A stretch of DNA of 15,254 nt. Origin: SIG510 sp045540975. GTDB taxonomy: Bacteria; Bacillota; Clostridia; Oscillospirales; JAAYXM01. The translations under genes were made by a program, and so were the position numbers. The DNA lies in contig JAZQIE010000009.1 of assembly GCA_045540975.1 (NCBI GenBank), positions 1-15,254 on the forward strand, written 5' to 3'. Of the stretch, positions 6,587-13,013 are shown in pieces. The notes below the pieces were generated by a model. The model was not told the origin of the DNA. It saw only the letters and a program-made list of their open reading frames with translations, and ran no database searches. Within the stretch, counting starts at the first letter, position 1; each line of letters starts with the position of its first letter.

Positions 6587-7540
6587 TTACCACAGACTGG
6601 TCTCGCTGACCTTCGCGGAAATCTTATTTGCCGTGACGATCAGAATCAAGCTGATGACCGAGTTGAACAGACCGACCGCAGAACCGTAGCTGAAGCTGTT
6701 GTTCACGATACCTGCCTTATAAACGTAGGTCGCGATGATTTCGGAGGTTTCGTAAGTAGCCGGGGTCTGGAGCAGGAATGCACGTTCGAAACCGACGTTG
6801 ATCATGCTACCGATGTTCATAATGAGCAAGGTGATGATGGTCGGAGCAATGGACGGAATGGTGATGCTCCACAGGCAGCGCCAACGGGAAGCACCGTCAA
6901 CGTATGCTGCTTCGTAAAGCTGCGGGTCAACATTGGTGAGCGCCGCAAGGTAAATGATGGTACCCCAACCGGTACTCTGCCACAGCGCGGAGCCGATATA
7001 TAAGGTACGGAACCATCTCGCGTCAGCAAGGAAGTTGTGGCTGATGCCGAACACTTCGAGTGCGCGGGTGATGAGACCGCCGGTCGGTGCCAGGAACATG
7101 GTGACCAGACCGCAGACGACAACCGTGGAGTAGAAGTGCGGCATGTAGGAAACGGTCTGCACGAACTTCTTAAACTTCTGGTTGCGGACTTCGTTGAGCA
7201 AGAGTGCCAAAATGATTGGAGCCGGGAAACCCCAAGCCAGGTTGTAAACGGAAAGAAGCAGGGTGTTCTTTAAGATACGCCAGAAGAACGCATAATTAAA
7301 GAAGCGTTCGAACTGGTCAAAGCCGACCCACTTACTGCCCGCGATACCGAGGAACGGCTTGTAGTCCTGGAATGCGATGACCAAACCGTACATCGGAAGG
7401 TAATAGAACAGAATCAAACACACGATGGTCGGCAGTGCGAGAATGAACAGGTATTTGTTCTTCTTGAACTCGACCCAGCGACGATTCTTAGTTTGAGTTG
7501 CCGGCAGCATCTCTGCCGGTGCATTGTTTGCTTTACTCAA
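6587..7540 (-). CDS. Carbohydrate ABC transporter permease (LplB/YtcO-like)
   Basis: A 317-residue permease, partner of the next gene. A basic cytoplasmic N-terminus (KKNKYLF) leads into six membrane segments. FYYLPMYGLVIAFQDYKPF is a hallmark of LplB-type CUT1 permeases, and the EAA loop YEAAYVDGASRWRCLWSITIPS lies at about 209-230. A GTG at 7549 would start the frame but lies inside the ribosome binding site (GAGGAGTG). The TTG at 7540 (MSKANNAPAE), eight bases after GAGGAG, is the likely start. An inverted repeat CCGGCAG/CTGCCGG (about 7501-7519) falls within the first codons and may affect translation. The gene follows a long leader and heads a two-gene operon without a solute-binding protein. 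Confidence 0.92.
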   Translation of the reverse strand: MSKANNAPAEMLPATQTKNRRWVEFKKNKYLFILALPTIVCLILFYYLPMYGLVIAFQDYKPFLGIAGSKWVGFDQFERFFNYAFFWRILKNTLLLSVYNLAWGFPAPIILALLLNEVRNQKFKKFVQTVSYMPHFYSTVVVCGLVTMFLAPTGGLITRALEVFGISHNFLADARWFRTLYIGSALWQSTGWGTIIYLAALTNVDPQLYEAAYVDGASRWRCLWSITIPSIAPTIITLLIMNIGSMINVGFERAFLLQTPATYETSEIIATYVYKAGIVNNSFSYGSAVGLFNSVISLILIVTANKISAKVSETSLW

Positions 7541-7580
7541 AACAATCACTCCTCATGAGATTTTTCTTTATCCTATTTCA

Positions 7581-7620
7581 ATTTGCACTTCCAAGCATTC
7601 CCGTGCTTGGAGCTGCAAAT
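7581..7620 (-). other. Long leader hairpin upstream of the LplB-like gene
   Basis: ATTTGCA, two mismatches, TCCAAGCA, a 6-base loop, TGCTTGGA, two mismatches, TGCAAAT: a near-perfect 17-base stem ending about 40 bases before the start codon. No T run follows on either strand, so it is not a terminator. An mRNA-stabilising or regulatory role is possible. Confidence 0.6.
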
Positions 7621-7836
7621 AAAACAGCACAAGATTTTTTCTTGCAACGTTTCACATTTGTATCAAATTTCACCGCTCGGATTTGTGAAATCTCAACAAA
7701 GAGGAAAACCCGCACTATGATTATACCTGATAATTTGTGCAAAATGTAGTCTTATTTGTTTAATTTTATATCGAAGAATTACAAAATCTAAAAAAATGAA
7801 GATAACTTAAATTTTTGATGATATTTTTTGCCGCCC

Positions 7837-7860
7837 CAAACTTTTTTCGACAAAAGTTTG
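7837..7860 (-). terminator. AT-rich hairpin after the AraC gene, weak terminator candidate
   Basis: CAAACTTTT/AAAAGTTTG, a 9-base stem with a 6-base loop, lies about 75 bases after the regulator's stop. T tracts flank it but no clean T run follows in the minus direction, so the call is tentative. Confidence 0.35.
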
Positions 7861-7934
7861 CAAAAAACTCTTATTTTCCAAAATATCTTGACATTTTGCG
7901 CAGAATTATGAAATTCACAGTTTCGTAACAAGTA

Positions 7935-9431
7935 TCACCGTTTCGAAAACATCGCTTGTTTTCTATATTCACCCGGGGTTGCGCCCATGTGCTTTTTGAA
8001 CAAACGAATGAAGGTGTTCACATTCGGAATCCCCACCTGCTCCGCGATTTCCTTGTTCTTGAGCGCGGTGGTTTCCATCAGCTTCACCGCCTGCTTGATG
8101 CGGTAATGGTTGATATAGTCACTCAAATTGACGTTCATTTTGTCTTTGAAATATGCGGAGATGTACGCGCTTGTCAGCTGCAGCTTTTCCGCAAACAGAC
8201 TCAGATAAATATCCTCCGCGTAATGCTCATCCACATAATCCAGAATATAGCCGATGATATGGTCCTCGTATCTGCGGCGCAAACGAAGGAAGGTCACCGC
8301 GTTTGCAATGAAATGCCCCGCGGTCTTTTTATACTGCGCGGGGGTGACCGCCTGCGAGAAATCCAGACATTCGCTGAGCGTACCCAATTCCTCGGGCACA
8401 TCGCCGCATTGCTGACGGAGAAGGTCATCCACGACCCCGCTGATTTCCGCGCACAGCCGCTGCAAGCCCGCACTTCCGCCGCCACTCTCCACACAGCGGT
8501 CAATCAAATCGAACACATAGTTGTTGCAAGCCTCAACCGACTCGTTTTGAAGGGTGGTCAGGAGGGAGTCCTTCCATTCCGCACCGAAACGGCCCGCTTC
8601 CTCGGGCGAGGTTTCCACCCCTTCAAACACCACAAGCGACTGACTTCCCGGGATGTGATAGCGCAGCAGCGCATGCAGGGATTCATAAACGGTTTTCACC
8701 GCGGTCTGACGGTCGCGCGGCTTGGAGACCACAAAGGTAAAGCGCGCATATTCGGATTCGTTTGCGAGTTTTTCCTTTAAGAGGGCGAGCACCTGCTCCA
8801 TGTTGGTATGCGCATCCACCACAAAGCCGATTTCATCGCTTGCAATCTGGAACGCGGTGACATCGGGCGCGCGCTCTTTGACATAGAGCGCGATGAGTTC
8901 GGTGAGGAAGTACGTGGTTTTACTGACCTCGCGCACCTCGTTTAAGTAGCCCTCCGCAAAATCCACGCGCACCAGCACCATGAGATACGGATGCTCCAAA
9001 TCCAAATACCGCTCCGCGTGTTCCGCTTCCGTGTATGTATCGCGCACGCGCGACTGTAAAATCTGCGCGAGGCTGGGTTTTTGCAGTTTCACCAACTGGT
9101 GCTGAAGTTCTTGCTTGGATTCGATGCTGTGCTGCACCGTGCGGTACAAATCCCCTTCCAGGCGGTAGTATCCGTCCTGACACAAGAGACTCACCACACG
9201 CGCAATGTCCTTCGCAAAGCGCCCGACCGAGCGGAATGCGAGCATGGTCACCCCGAGGAGTGCAAGCAGGACGGTGGCAACCGCGGCAATCGGCCAGAAG
9301 CCGTGCAGCGGACGAATCAGCGCCCATACAATCACCGCAACCGCAAGGATTCCCGAGAGATACGACACCGCGCGAAAGCGACTGGTCGCTCGGGAGAGCG
9401 CGGTGGGAAGATCGTTTTGTTTTGCTTTCAC
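7935..9431 (-). CDS. Membrane-anchored AraC-family transcriptional regulator without extracellular sensor
   Basis: A 498-residue regulator. Two hydrophobic helices (about 22-40 and 46-66) are joined by only about six residues, so almost nothing lies outside the cell. Regulators next to LplB/LplC permeases usually have a large Cache-type sensor at this point. A helical linker (about 68-118) leads to a cytoplasmic region (about 120-280) that resembles the degenerate GGDEF-like domain of YesN-type proteins; the strand IASDEIGFVV fits. A helical part follows, and the C-terminal 100 residues form the two AraC helix-turn-helix motifs (LSLFAEKLQLTSAYISAYFK and the region around NKEIAEQVG...TFIRLFKKHMG.TPGEYRK). 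The start is GTG at 9431, eight bases after GAGG. It probably controls the permease operon downstream and perhaps itself. Confidence 0.9.
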   Translation of the reverse strand: MKAKQNDLPTALSRATSRFRAVSYLSGILAVAVIVWALIRPLHGFWPIAAVATVLLALLGVTMLAFRSVGRFAKDIARVVSLLCQDGYYRLEGDLYRTVQHSIESKQELQHQLVKLQKPSLAQILQSRVRDTYTEAEHAERYLDLEHPYLMVLVRVDFAEGYLNEVREVSKTTYFLTELIALYVKERAPDVTAFQIASDEIGFVVDAHTNMEQVLALLKEKLANESEYARFTFVVSKPRDRQTAVKTVYESLHALLRYHIPGSQSLVVFEGVETSPEEAGRFGAEWKDSLLTTLQNESVEACNNYVFDLIDRCVESGGGSAGLQRLCAEISGVVDDLLRQQCGDVPEELGTLSECLDFSQAVTPAQYKKTAGHFIANAVTFLRLRRRYEDHIIGYILDYVDEHYAEDIYLSLFAEKLQLTSAYISAYFKDKMNVNLSDYINHYRIKQAVKLMETTALKNKEIAEQVGIPNVNTFIRLFKKHMGATPGEYRKQAMFSKR

Positions 9432-9451
9432 AACGACTACCTCACATATTT

Positions 9452-9480
9452 ATCACTAAATTTTTCATTTCATCACTAAA
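9452..9480. promoter_or_regulatory. Direct repeat ATCACTAAA, 20-base period, in the AraC leader
   Basis: ATCACTAAA occurs at 9452-9460 and again at 9472-9480, exactly two helical turns apart. It lies just downstream of the AraC promoter. AraC proteins commonly bind direct repeats about 21 bases apart, so this is a candidate site for self-repression. Confidence 0.4.
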
Positions 9481-9491
9481 ATCGTGACTTT

Positions 9492-9520
9492 ATTATACAT
9501 GATTTTTTGGATATTGAAAA
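9492..9520 (-). promoter_or_regulatory. Promoter of the AraC-family gene
   Basis: On the minus strand TTTTCA (9515-9520), a 17-base spacer and a perfect TATAAT (9492-9497). Transcription would start near 9485 and the leader would contain the ATCACTAAA repeats. Confidence 0.6.
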
Positions 9521-9558
9521 GAGGGAATCTTCAAATTTTACAAAAAATCACCAACAGA

Positions 9559-9587
9559 TTGATTTATCACGGGATTTTTGGTAGAAT
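9559..9587 (+). promoter_or_regulatory. Promoter of the HAD phosphatase gene
   Basis: TTGATT (9559-9564), a 17-base spacer and TAGAAT (9582-9587) on the plus strand. It diverges from the AraC promoter, with the two -35 boxes about 38 bases apart, so one bound protein could affect both. Confidence 0.65.
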
Positions 9588-9626
9588 GGATGCAGAATTT
9601 TGTTATCGTGTCACGAGGTGAACGTC

Positions 9627-10430
9627 ATGAAGCTTCTCTGCTGTGCCTGCGATTTGGACGGCACCGTGTTAAACTCAAAAAACCAACTCCCCGATGCGGT
9701 ACGCGATGCACTTCTCGGTCTGCGCGACCGCGGGATTCGGCTTGTTCTCGCCACAGGGCGTACCTCATTGCAAATTCGGGAGTATGTGTCGGTCTTAAAA
9801 CTCGACACGCCCGTTATCACCTGCAACGGCGGTGTGATTACCGATGCGAAAAGCGGCGAGATTTTGTCGGTGCGCTATTTTGCGCCCGAAAAAATTCGCG
9901 CAATCGTTCACTCCGCGCTGGAACGCGGGCTGGATTTCCTGCTCTACACCAACGAGTATGTGTACCACAGCGAACATTCGGTGCGCATCCTCAAATTTTC
10001 CAATTACAACAAAACCGTGCCCGAGCGGTTTCAAGTCCCCATCCGTCCGGTGTGTGAACTTCCCGGGTTTGACGGGATTATCAAAATCCTAATCACCCAT
10101 GACCTTTCAATCATGCCCGAACTCATCCGCGAATGGGATGACGGCACCATCTCCGTTGTCTCCTCGGGCGAGAATCTCATCGACATTATGCCGGGGCGCG
10201 GCACTTCCAAGGGTGAGGCGCTCCTGAACGTGTGCGAGAGGATGGGGATTTCCCCCGAAAACGTCGCGGTGTTTGGAGACAGCCCGAATGACATCAGTAT
10301 GTTTTCCGTATCGGGCTTTGCGGTCGCAATGGGAAATGCGGCAGACGCGGTCAAAGCCGCGGCGGATTTTGTCACATCCACCTGCGATGAAGACGGTGTC
10401 AAGGTCGGACTTGCGCATCTGCTTGAATAA
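9627..10430 (+). CDS. HAD-superfamily phosphatase, Cof/YidA type
   Basis: A 267-residue cytoplasmic hydrolase, the only plus-strand gene in the window. It has all four HAD motifs: DLDGT with the nucleophile D9 and acid D11, ATGRT (42-46, motif II), K195 in GTSKGEAL (motif III) and GDSPND (217-222, motif IV, Mg2+ binding). The long insert between motifs II and III is the C2-type cap of the Cof family, which acts on sugar phosphates, FMN or similar small phosphoesters. The specific substrate is unknown. The ATG at 9627, eight bases after GAGG, is preferred over a TTG at 9600. It may remove sugar phosphates that accumulate on uptake, given its place beside a sugar transport regulator; that is inference. 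Confidence 0.94.
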   Translation: MKLLCCACDLDGTVLNSKNQLPDAVRDALLGLRDRGIRLVLATGRTSLQIREYVSVLKLDTPVITCNGGVITDAKSGEILSVRYFAPEKIRAIVHSALERGLDFLLYTNEYVYHSEHSVRILKFSNYNKTVPERFQVPIRPVCELPGFDGIIKILITHDLSIMPELIREWDDGTISVVSSGENLIDIMPGRGTSKGEALLNVCERMGISPENVAVFGDSPNDISMFSVSGFAVAMGNAADAVKAAADFVTSTCDEDGVKVGLAHLLE

Positions 10431-10432
10431 GA

Positions 10433-10469
10433 ACCCGACCCGTCACGCAATCAAAGATTGCGGTCGGGT
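10433..10469 (+). terminator. Compound hairpin directly after the HAD gene
   Basis: ACCCGACC pairs with GGTCGGGT and, inside it, GCAATC pairs with GATTGC around AAA; a 6-base bulge (CGTCAC) separates the two on the left arm. It starts three bases after the stop codon. No T run follows, so it may act with the next hairpin. Confidence 0.5.
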
Positions 10470-10497
10470 GCCCCGGAACCTTGTTGTTTCACAATAG

Positions 10498-10524
10498 AAA
10501 ACCACCGGCTAAGCCGGTTGTTTT
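10498..10524. terminator. Bidirectional terminator between HAD and amidohydrolase genes
   Basis: The arms AAAACCACCGGC and GCCGGTTGTTTT pair at 11 of 12 positions around a TAA loop. A T7 run (10521-10527) lies on the plus side and an A/T tract on the other, so it can end both convergent genes. The minus-strand gene stops just two bases away. Confidence 0.85.
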
Positions 10525-10525
10525 T

Positions 10526-12118
10526 TTATGCTTTGTAAACTTCCTTGCCGCCCACAACCGTGAGGAGCGGAGCAATTTCCAAAAGTTCCTCGTCCGCGCA
10601 GGTGAAATAGTCGCGGTCAAGCACCACAAAGTCGGCAAACTTCCCGACCTCCAGACTGCCGTAGCGGTCCTCGTCGAAGCTTGCGTATGCCGCATATCGT
10701 GTGTAGCACAAAAGCGCGGTTTCACGCGAGACACACTCGCCTTCGCGGTAAGGATTCCCGTCACGCGCGCCGCACGTTGTCATATTGTAAAGACCCAAGA
10801 ACGGGTCGTACGGATTGCACGAGGTACGTTTATCCCATTTGACCATATGGTCGCTGCCTGCCGCCATCATGATGCCCATATTCTGCATCAAGCGGTACGG
10901 CTGGAATTTTTTCACTTCCTCCTCGGGCAGAATCTTCCCCACATTGGGCGCATCCATATAGTGCCACGCGGGTTGGAAGAGAATCTGCACGCCCAAACGC
11001 TTTGCGCGGAGAAGCAAGCCTTCATCCACAAAGTCACCGTGAAGCACCGCATGGCGGCGACCCGCGGTATCCCCCACCGATTCATACGCGCTGAGGAGTT
11101 CATGCACCGCCGCGTCACCCACACAGTGCGCCGAGTGCTGGAATCCCTCTTTCTGCGCGAAGCGGATGGTATCTGCCAACAAATCCCGCTTGGTGACATG
11201 GTTTCCGCACCAATCCGCACCCATGCCGTGGAGACCGAAAATCTCCTCCTTATTGCAATACGGCTGCATCATATAGGAGGTACCGGTCAGGATTCCGCCA
11301 TCCACCACGTTTTTGAGAAAACGTACCGCGCCGTAATCCGCATTTAATTTGAGCGCCTTGATTTGCTCTGCAAACGCTTCGCGGTTTTCCGGCGGCGGAA
11401 TCAGGGTGTAGCGCATACGGACGGTTTGACGTCCCTCGTCACAAAGGCGCTGTACCGCCTCGATTTCCCCGAAATTTCCGATGCCTTCAATCGCGGATGT
11501 GATGCCGCGGCTGTTGTAGCGCGCCATCAAGCCGCTGATGGCGTCTTCGAGCGAGCATTTCTCGCGTTTTGCGGCTTTCGGTGCAATGATTGCGTTGCAG
11601 TTGCAAAGCACACCTGTGAGATTTCCCGCTTCGTCGCGCACGACTTTTCCGCCCATGGGCAGGTGTTCCAAATCAACTTCGGAAAGCGCGCAGGAATTGA
11701 GCTGCTGAGAATAGTACCCATCCACCGCGACCGGGTGGTTGGGCGCAACCGCGTCGAGTTCCTCCAAGGTGGGATACCGCAATTCATCGATTCTGAGCGG
11801 ATAGGTGTTTTTATACACAATCCACTCCCCTTCGGGCAGGGTTTTGACCTGCGCCGCGAGGTGGGACAAAAGCGCGGGAATCGAGGTGGGGATGACCAGT
11901 TCCCCGTCCGCTTCGCTCTCCGCAGAGGTGAAGAGGTGGAGATGGGTGTCAATGAGACCCGGGATGACGGTCTTGCCGCCAAGGTCTACCCGCGCGCCCG
12001 CAAGGACCTTCGCAGCCTCGCCCAATGCGGCGATTTTTCCGTCCTCCACCGCGAGCGCATCGGTCACGGTCCCTGCTTCGTCCATGGTATGAATCTTACC
12101 ATTTACATAAACGGTCAT
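10526..12118 (-). CDS. Metal-dependent amidohydrolase, YtcJ-like
   Basis: A 530-residue amidohydrolase-superfamily enzyme. The small beta-sandwich (NGKIHTMDE...VEDGKIAALG) precedes the TIM barrel, which begins with the metal motif DTHLH (H59, H61). K269 in VRFLKNVVDGG sits where many YtcJ proteins have a barrel lysine. H331 in HSAHCVGD, H360 in VLHGDF and D423 in GSDHMV complete the metal and catalytic set. The C-terminal GSLEVGKFADFVVLD closes the sandwich. YtcJ relatives hydrolyse C-N bonds in diverse N-acyl or formamide compounds; the substrate here is unknown. The start has GGAG eight bases upstream. A hairpin separates it from the SDR gene, and no clear promoter lies in the 60-base gap, so it is probably expressed by partial read-through. 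Confidence 0.9.
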   Translation of the reverse strand: MTVYVNGKIHTMDEAGTVTDALAVEDGKIAALGEAAKVLAGARVDLGGKTVIPGLIDTHLHLFTSAESEADGELVIPTSIPALLSHLAAQVKTLPEGEWIVYKNTYPLRIDELRYPTLEELDAVAPNHPVAVDGYYSQQLNSCALSEVDLEHLPMGGKVVRDEAGNLTGVLCNCNAIIAPKAAKREKCSLEDAISGLMARYNSRGITSAIEGIGNFGEIEAVQRLCDEGRQTVRMRYTLIPPPENREAFAEQIKALKLNADYGAVRFLKNVVDGGILTGTSYMMQPYCNKEEIFGLHGMGADWCGNHVTKRDLLADTIRFAQKEGFQHSAHCVGDAAVHELLSAYESVGDTAGRRHAVLHGDFVDEGLLLRAKRLGVQILFQPAWHYMDAPNVGKILPEEEVKKFQPYRLMQNMGIMMAAGSDHMVKWDKRTSCNPYDPFLGLYNMTTCGARDGNPYREGECVSRETALLCYTRYAAYASFDEDRYGSLEVGKFADFVVLDRDYFTCADEELLEIAPLLTVVGGKEVYKA

Positions 12119-12138
12119 AACTTTCTCTCCTAAAAAAC

Positions 12139-12167
12139 AAGAGGACAGACAAATTGTCTGCCCTCTT
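12139..12167 (-). terminator. Terminator or attenuator between SDR and amidohydrolase genes
   Basis: AAGAGGGCAGAC pairs with GTCTGTCCTCTT on the minus strand around a 5-base loop; the one non-Watson-Crick pair is a G-U only on this strand, pointing to a minus-strand RNA. TTGTTTTTT follows, overlapping the upstream side of the next gene's ribosome binding site. Confidence 0.75.
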
Positions 12168-12178
12168 TTTGTGTGTGA

Positions 12179-12994
12179 TTATACGCCGGAATACGCGTTG
12201 AAGCCACCGTCGATCGGGAGGACAACACCGTTTACGAACTTCGCAGCATCAGAGCAGAGGAAGATGACGCCGCCGACCAGCTCGGACGGTTCGCCGAAGC
12301 GATCCATCGGGGTCTTGTTGAGAACCTTCTCGCCGCGCGGGGTGTTGCCGCCGGTCTTTTCGTCAACCATCAGGTAGTAGTTCTGCTGGGTGAGGAGGAA
12401 GCCCGGAGCAATCGCGTTGACGCGAATGTTCTTGGAGTATTCCTGATTGAAGTGGACAGCCATCCACTCGGTGAAGTTGGTAACACCTGCTTTTGCAGCG
12501 GAGTATGCAACCGTTCTGGTGAGCGGATGATATGCACTCATGGAGCTGATGTTGACAACACAGCCGCTGTCCTGCTCGGCAAAGAGCTTACCGAAGACCT
12601 GAGTCGGCATGATGGTGCCGAGGATGTTCAGGTTGAAGACCCACTGCACAGCATCCTGCGGAATGTCGAAGAAGGACATTTCGTCACTGGTGGTGCCCTT
12701 CGGATGGTTGCCGCCTGCACCGTTGAGCAGGATGTCAACACGACCGAACTTTGCGATAACCGCATCTTTTGCCTTTTCAATGCTCTCGCGATCGAGCACG
12801 TTGCACTCGAATGCGGCAGCGTTGCCGCCCTCAGCGCGGATTGCTTCCGCAGCCTTTTCCGCCATATCGAGGCGGAGGTCGAGGAGTGCGACGGTTGCGC
12901 CCGCGCGGGAGAGACCCTTGGAGATCTCAGCGCACAGAACGCCGCCCGCACCGGTTACGACCGCGATTTTGCCTTCCAAAGAAAACATATTCAT
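12179..12994 (-). CDS. SDR-family oxidoreductase, fructuronate reductase (YjmF/UxuB)-like
   Basis: A 271-residue short-chain dehydrogenase using NAD(P)H. The dinucleotide-binding TGAGGVL is at 14-20, NGAGG at 91-95, the catalytic serine in NISSMSAY (148-155), and Y164 and K168 in YSAAK. The C-terminal half carries NAIAPGFLLTQQN, RGEKVLNKTPMDRFGEPSEL and a terminal DGGFNAYSGV, which match the SDR subgroup that includes B. subtilis YjmF, annotated as D-mannonate/fructuronate oxidoreductase. A role in hexuronate breakdown is thus a fair guess but not proven. The start has AAAGGA ten bases upstream, and a second in-frame ATG (M3) is possible. It lies 19 bases after the flavoprotein gene and is in its operon. 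Confidence 0.88.
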   Translation of the reverse strand: MNMFSLEGKIAVVTGAGGVLCAEISKGLSRAGATVALLDLRLDMAEKAAEAIRAEGGNAAAFECNVLDRESIEKAKDAVIAKFGRVDILLNGAGGNHPKGTTSDEMSFFDIPQDAVQWVFNLNILGTIMPTQVFGKLFAEQDSGCVVNISSMSAYHPLTRTVAYSAAKAGVTNFTEWMAVHFNQEYSKNIRVNAIAPGFLLTQQNYYLMVDEKTGGNTPRGEKVLNKTPMDRFGEPSELVGGVIFLCSDAAKFVNGVVLPIDGGFNAYSGV

Positions 12995-13013
12995 GGTAAG
13001 TGGATCCTTTCGA

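Larger units (their letters stand above)
7541..7934 (-). other. Non-coding leader and promoter region between AraC regulator and sugar permeases
   Basis: About 390 bases without a plausible gene. On the minus strand a perfect TATAAT lies at 7720-7725 but without a good -35 at 16-18 bases (TTGCAC is only 11 bases away), as expected of a promoter that needs an activator. Transcription from it would give a leader of about 170 bases. That leader holds a weak ATTTCAC/GTGAAAT stem (about 7671-7692), a palindromic TGCAACGTTTCA (7643-7654) and a long hairpin at 7581-7620. The part from 7730 to 7830 is very AT-rich. Confidence 0.55.

Noticed and set aside
5638..6609. 323-residue plus-strand reading frame opposite the LplC-like permease
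   Set aside because: It reads antisense to a clear permease, is rich in charged residues with no domain, and results from codon bias of the opposite strand.
6371..7003. 210-residue plus-strand reading frame
   Set aside because: It is antisense to the permease pair and crosses their gene boundary; no ribosome binding site or domain was seen.
7641..7656. Catabolite response element (cre) at TTGCAACGTTTCA
   Set aside because: The spacing of the TG, AA and CG elements does not fit the cre consensus; only a generic LacI-like palindrome remains.
7541..7713. T-box or known riboswitch in the permease leader
   Set aside because: No T-box sequence, specifier loop or other conserved core was seen, and the hairpin has no terminator tail.
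7837..7860. Repeat element or insertion-sequence end at CAAACTTTT/AAAAGTTTG
   Set aside because: A single short AT-rich palindrome with no transposase, target duplication or second copy in the window.
7956..8780. 274-residue plus-strand reading frame
   Set aside because: It is the mirror of the AraC-family coding sequence, with no recognisable fold.
10481..12133. Two long plus-strand frames (288 and 256 residues)
   Set aside because: Both are antisense to the amidohydrolase, whose metal motifs fix the coding strand.
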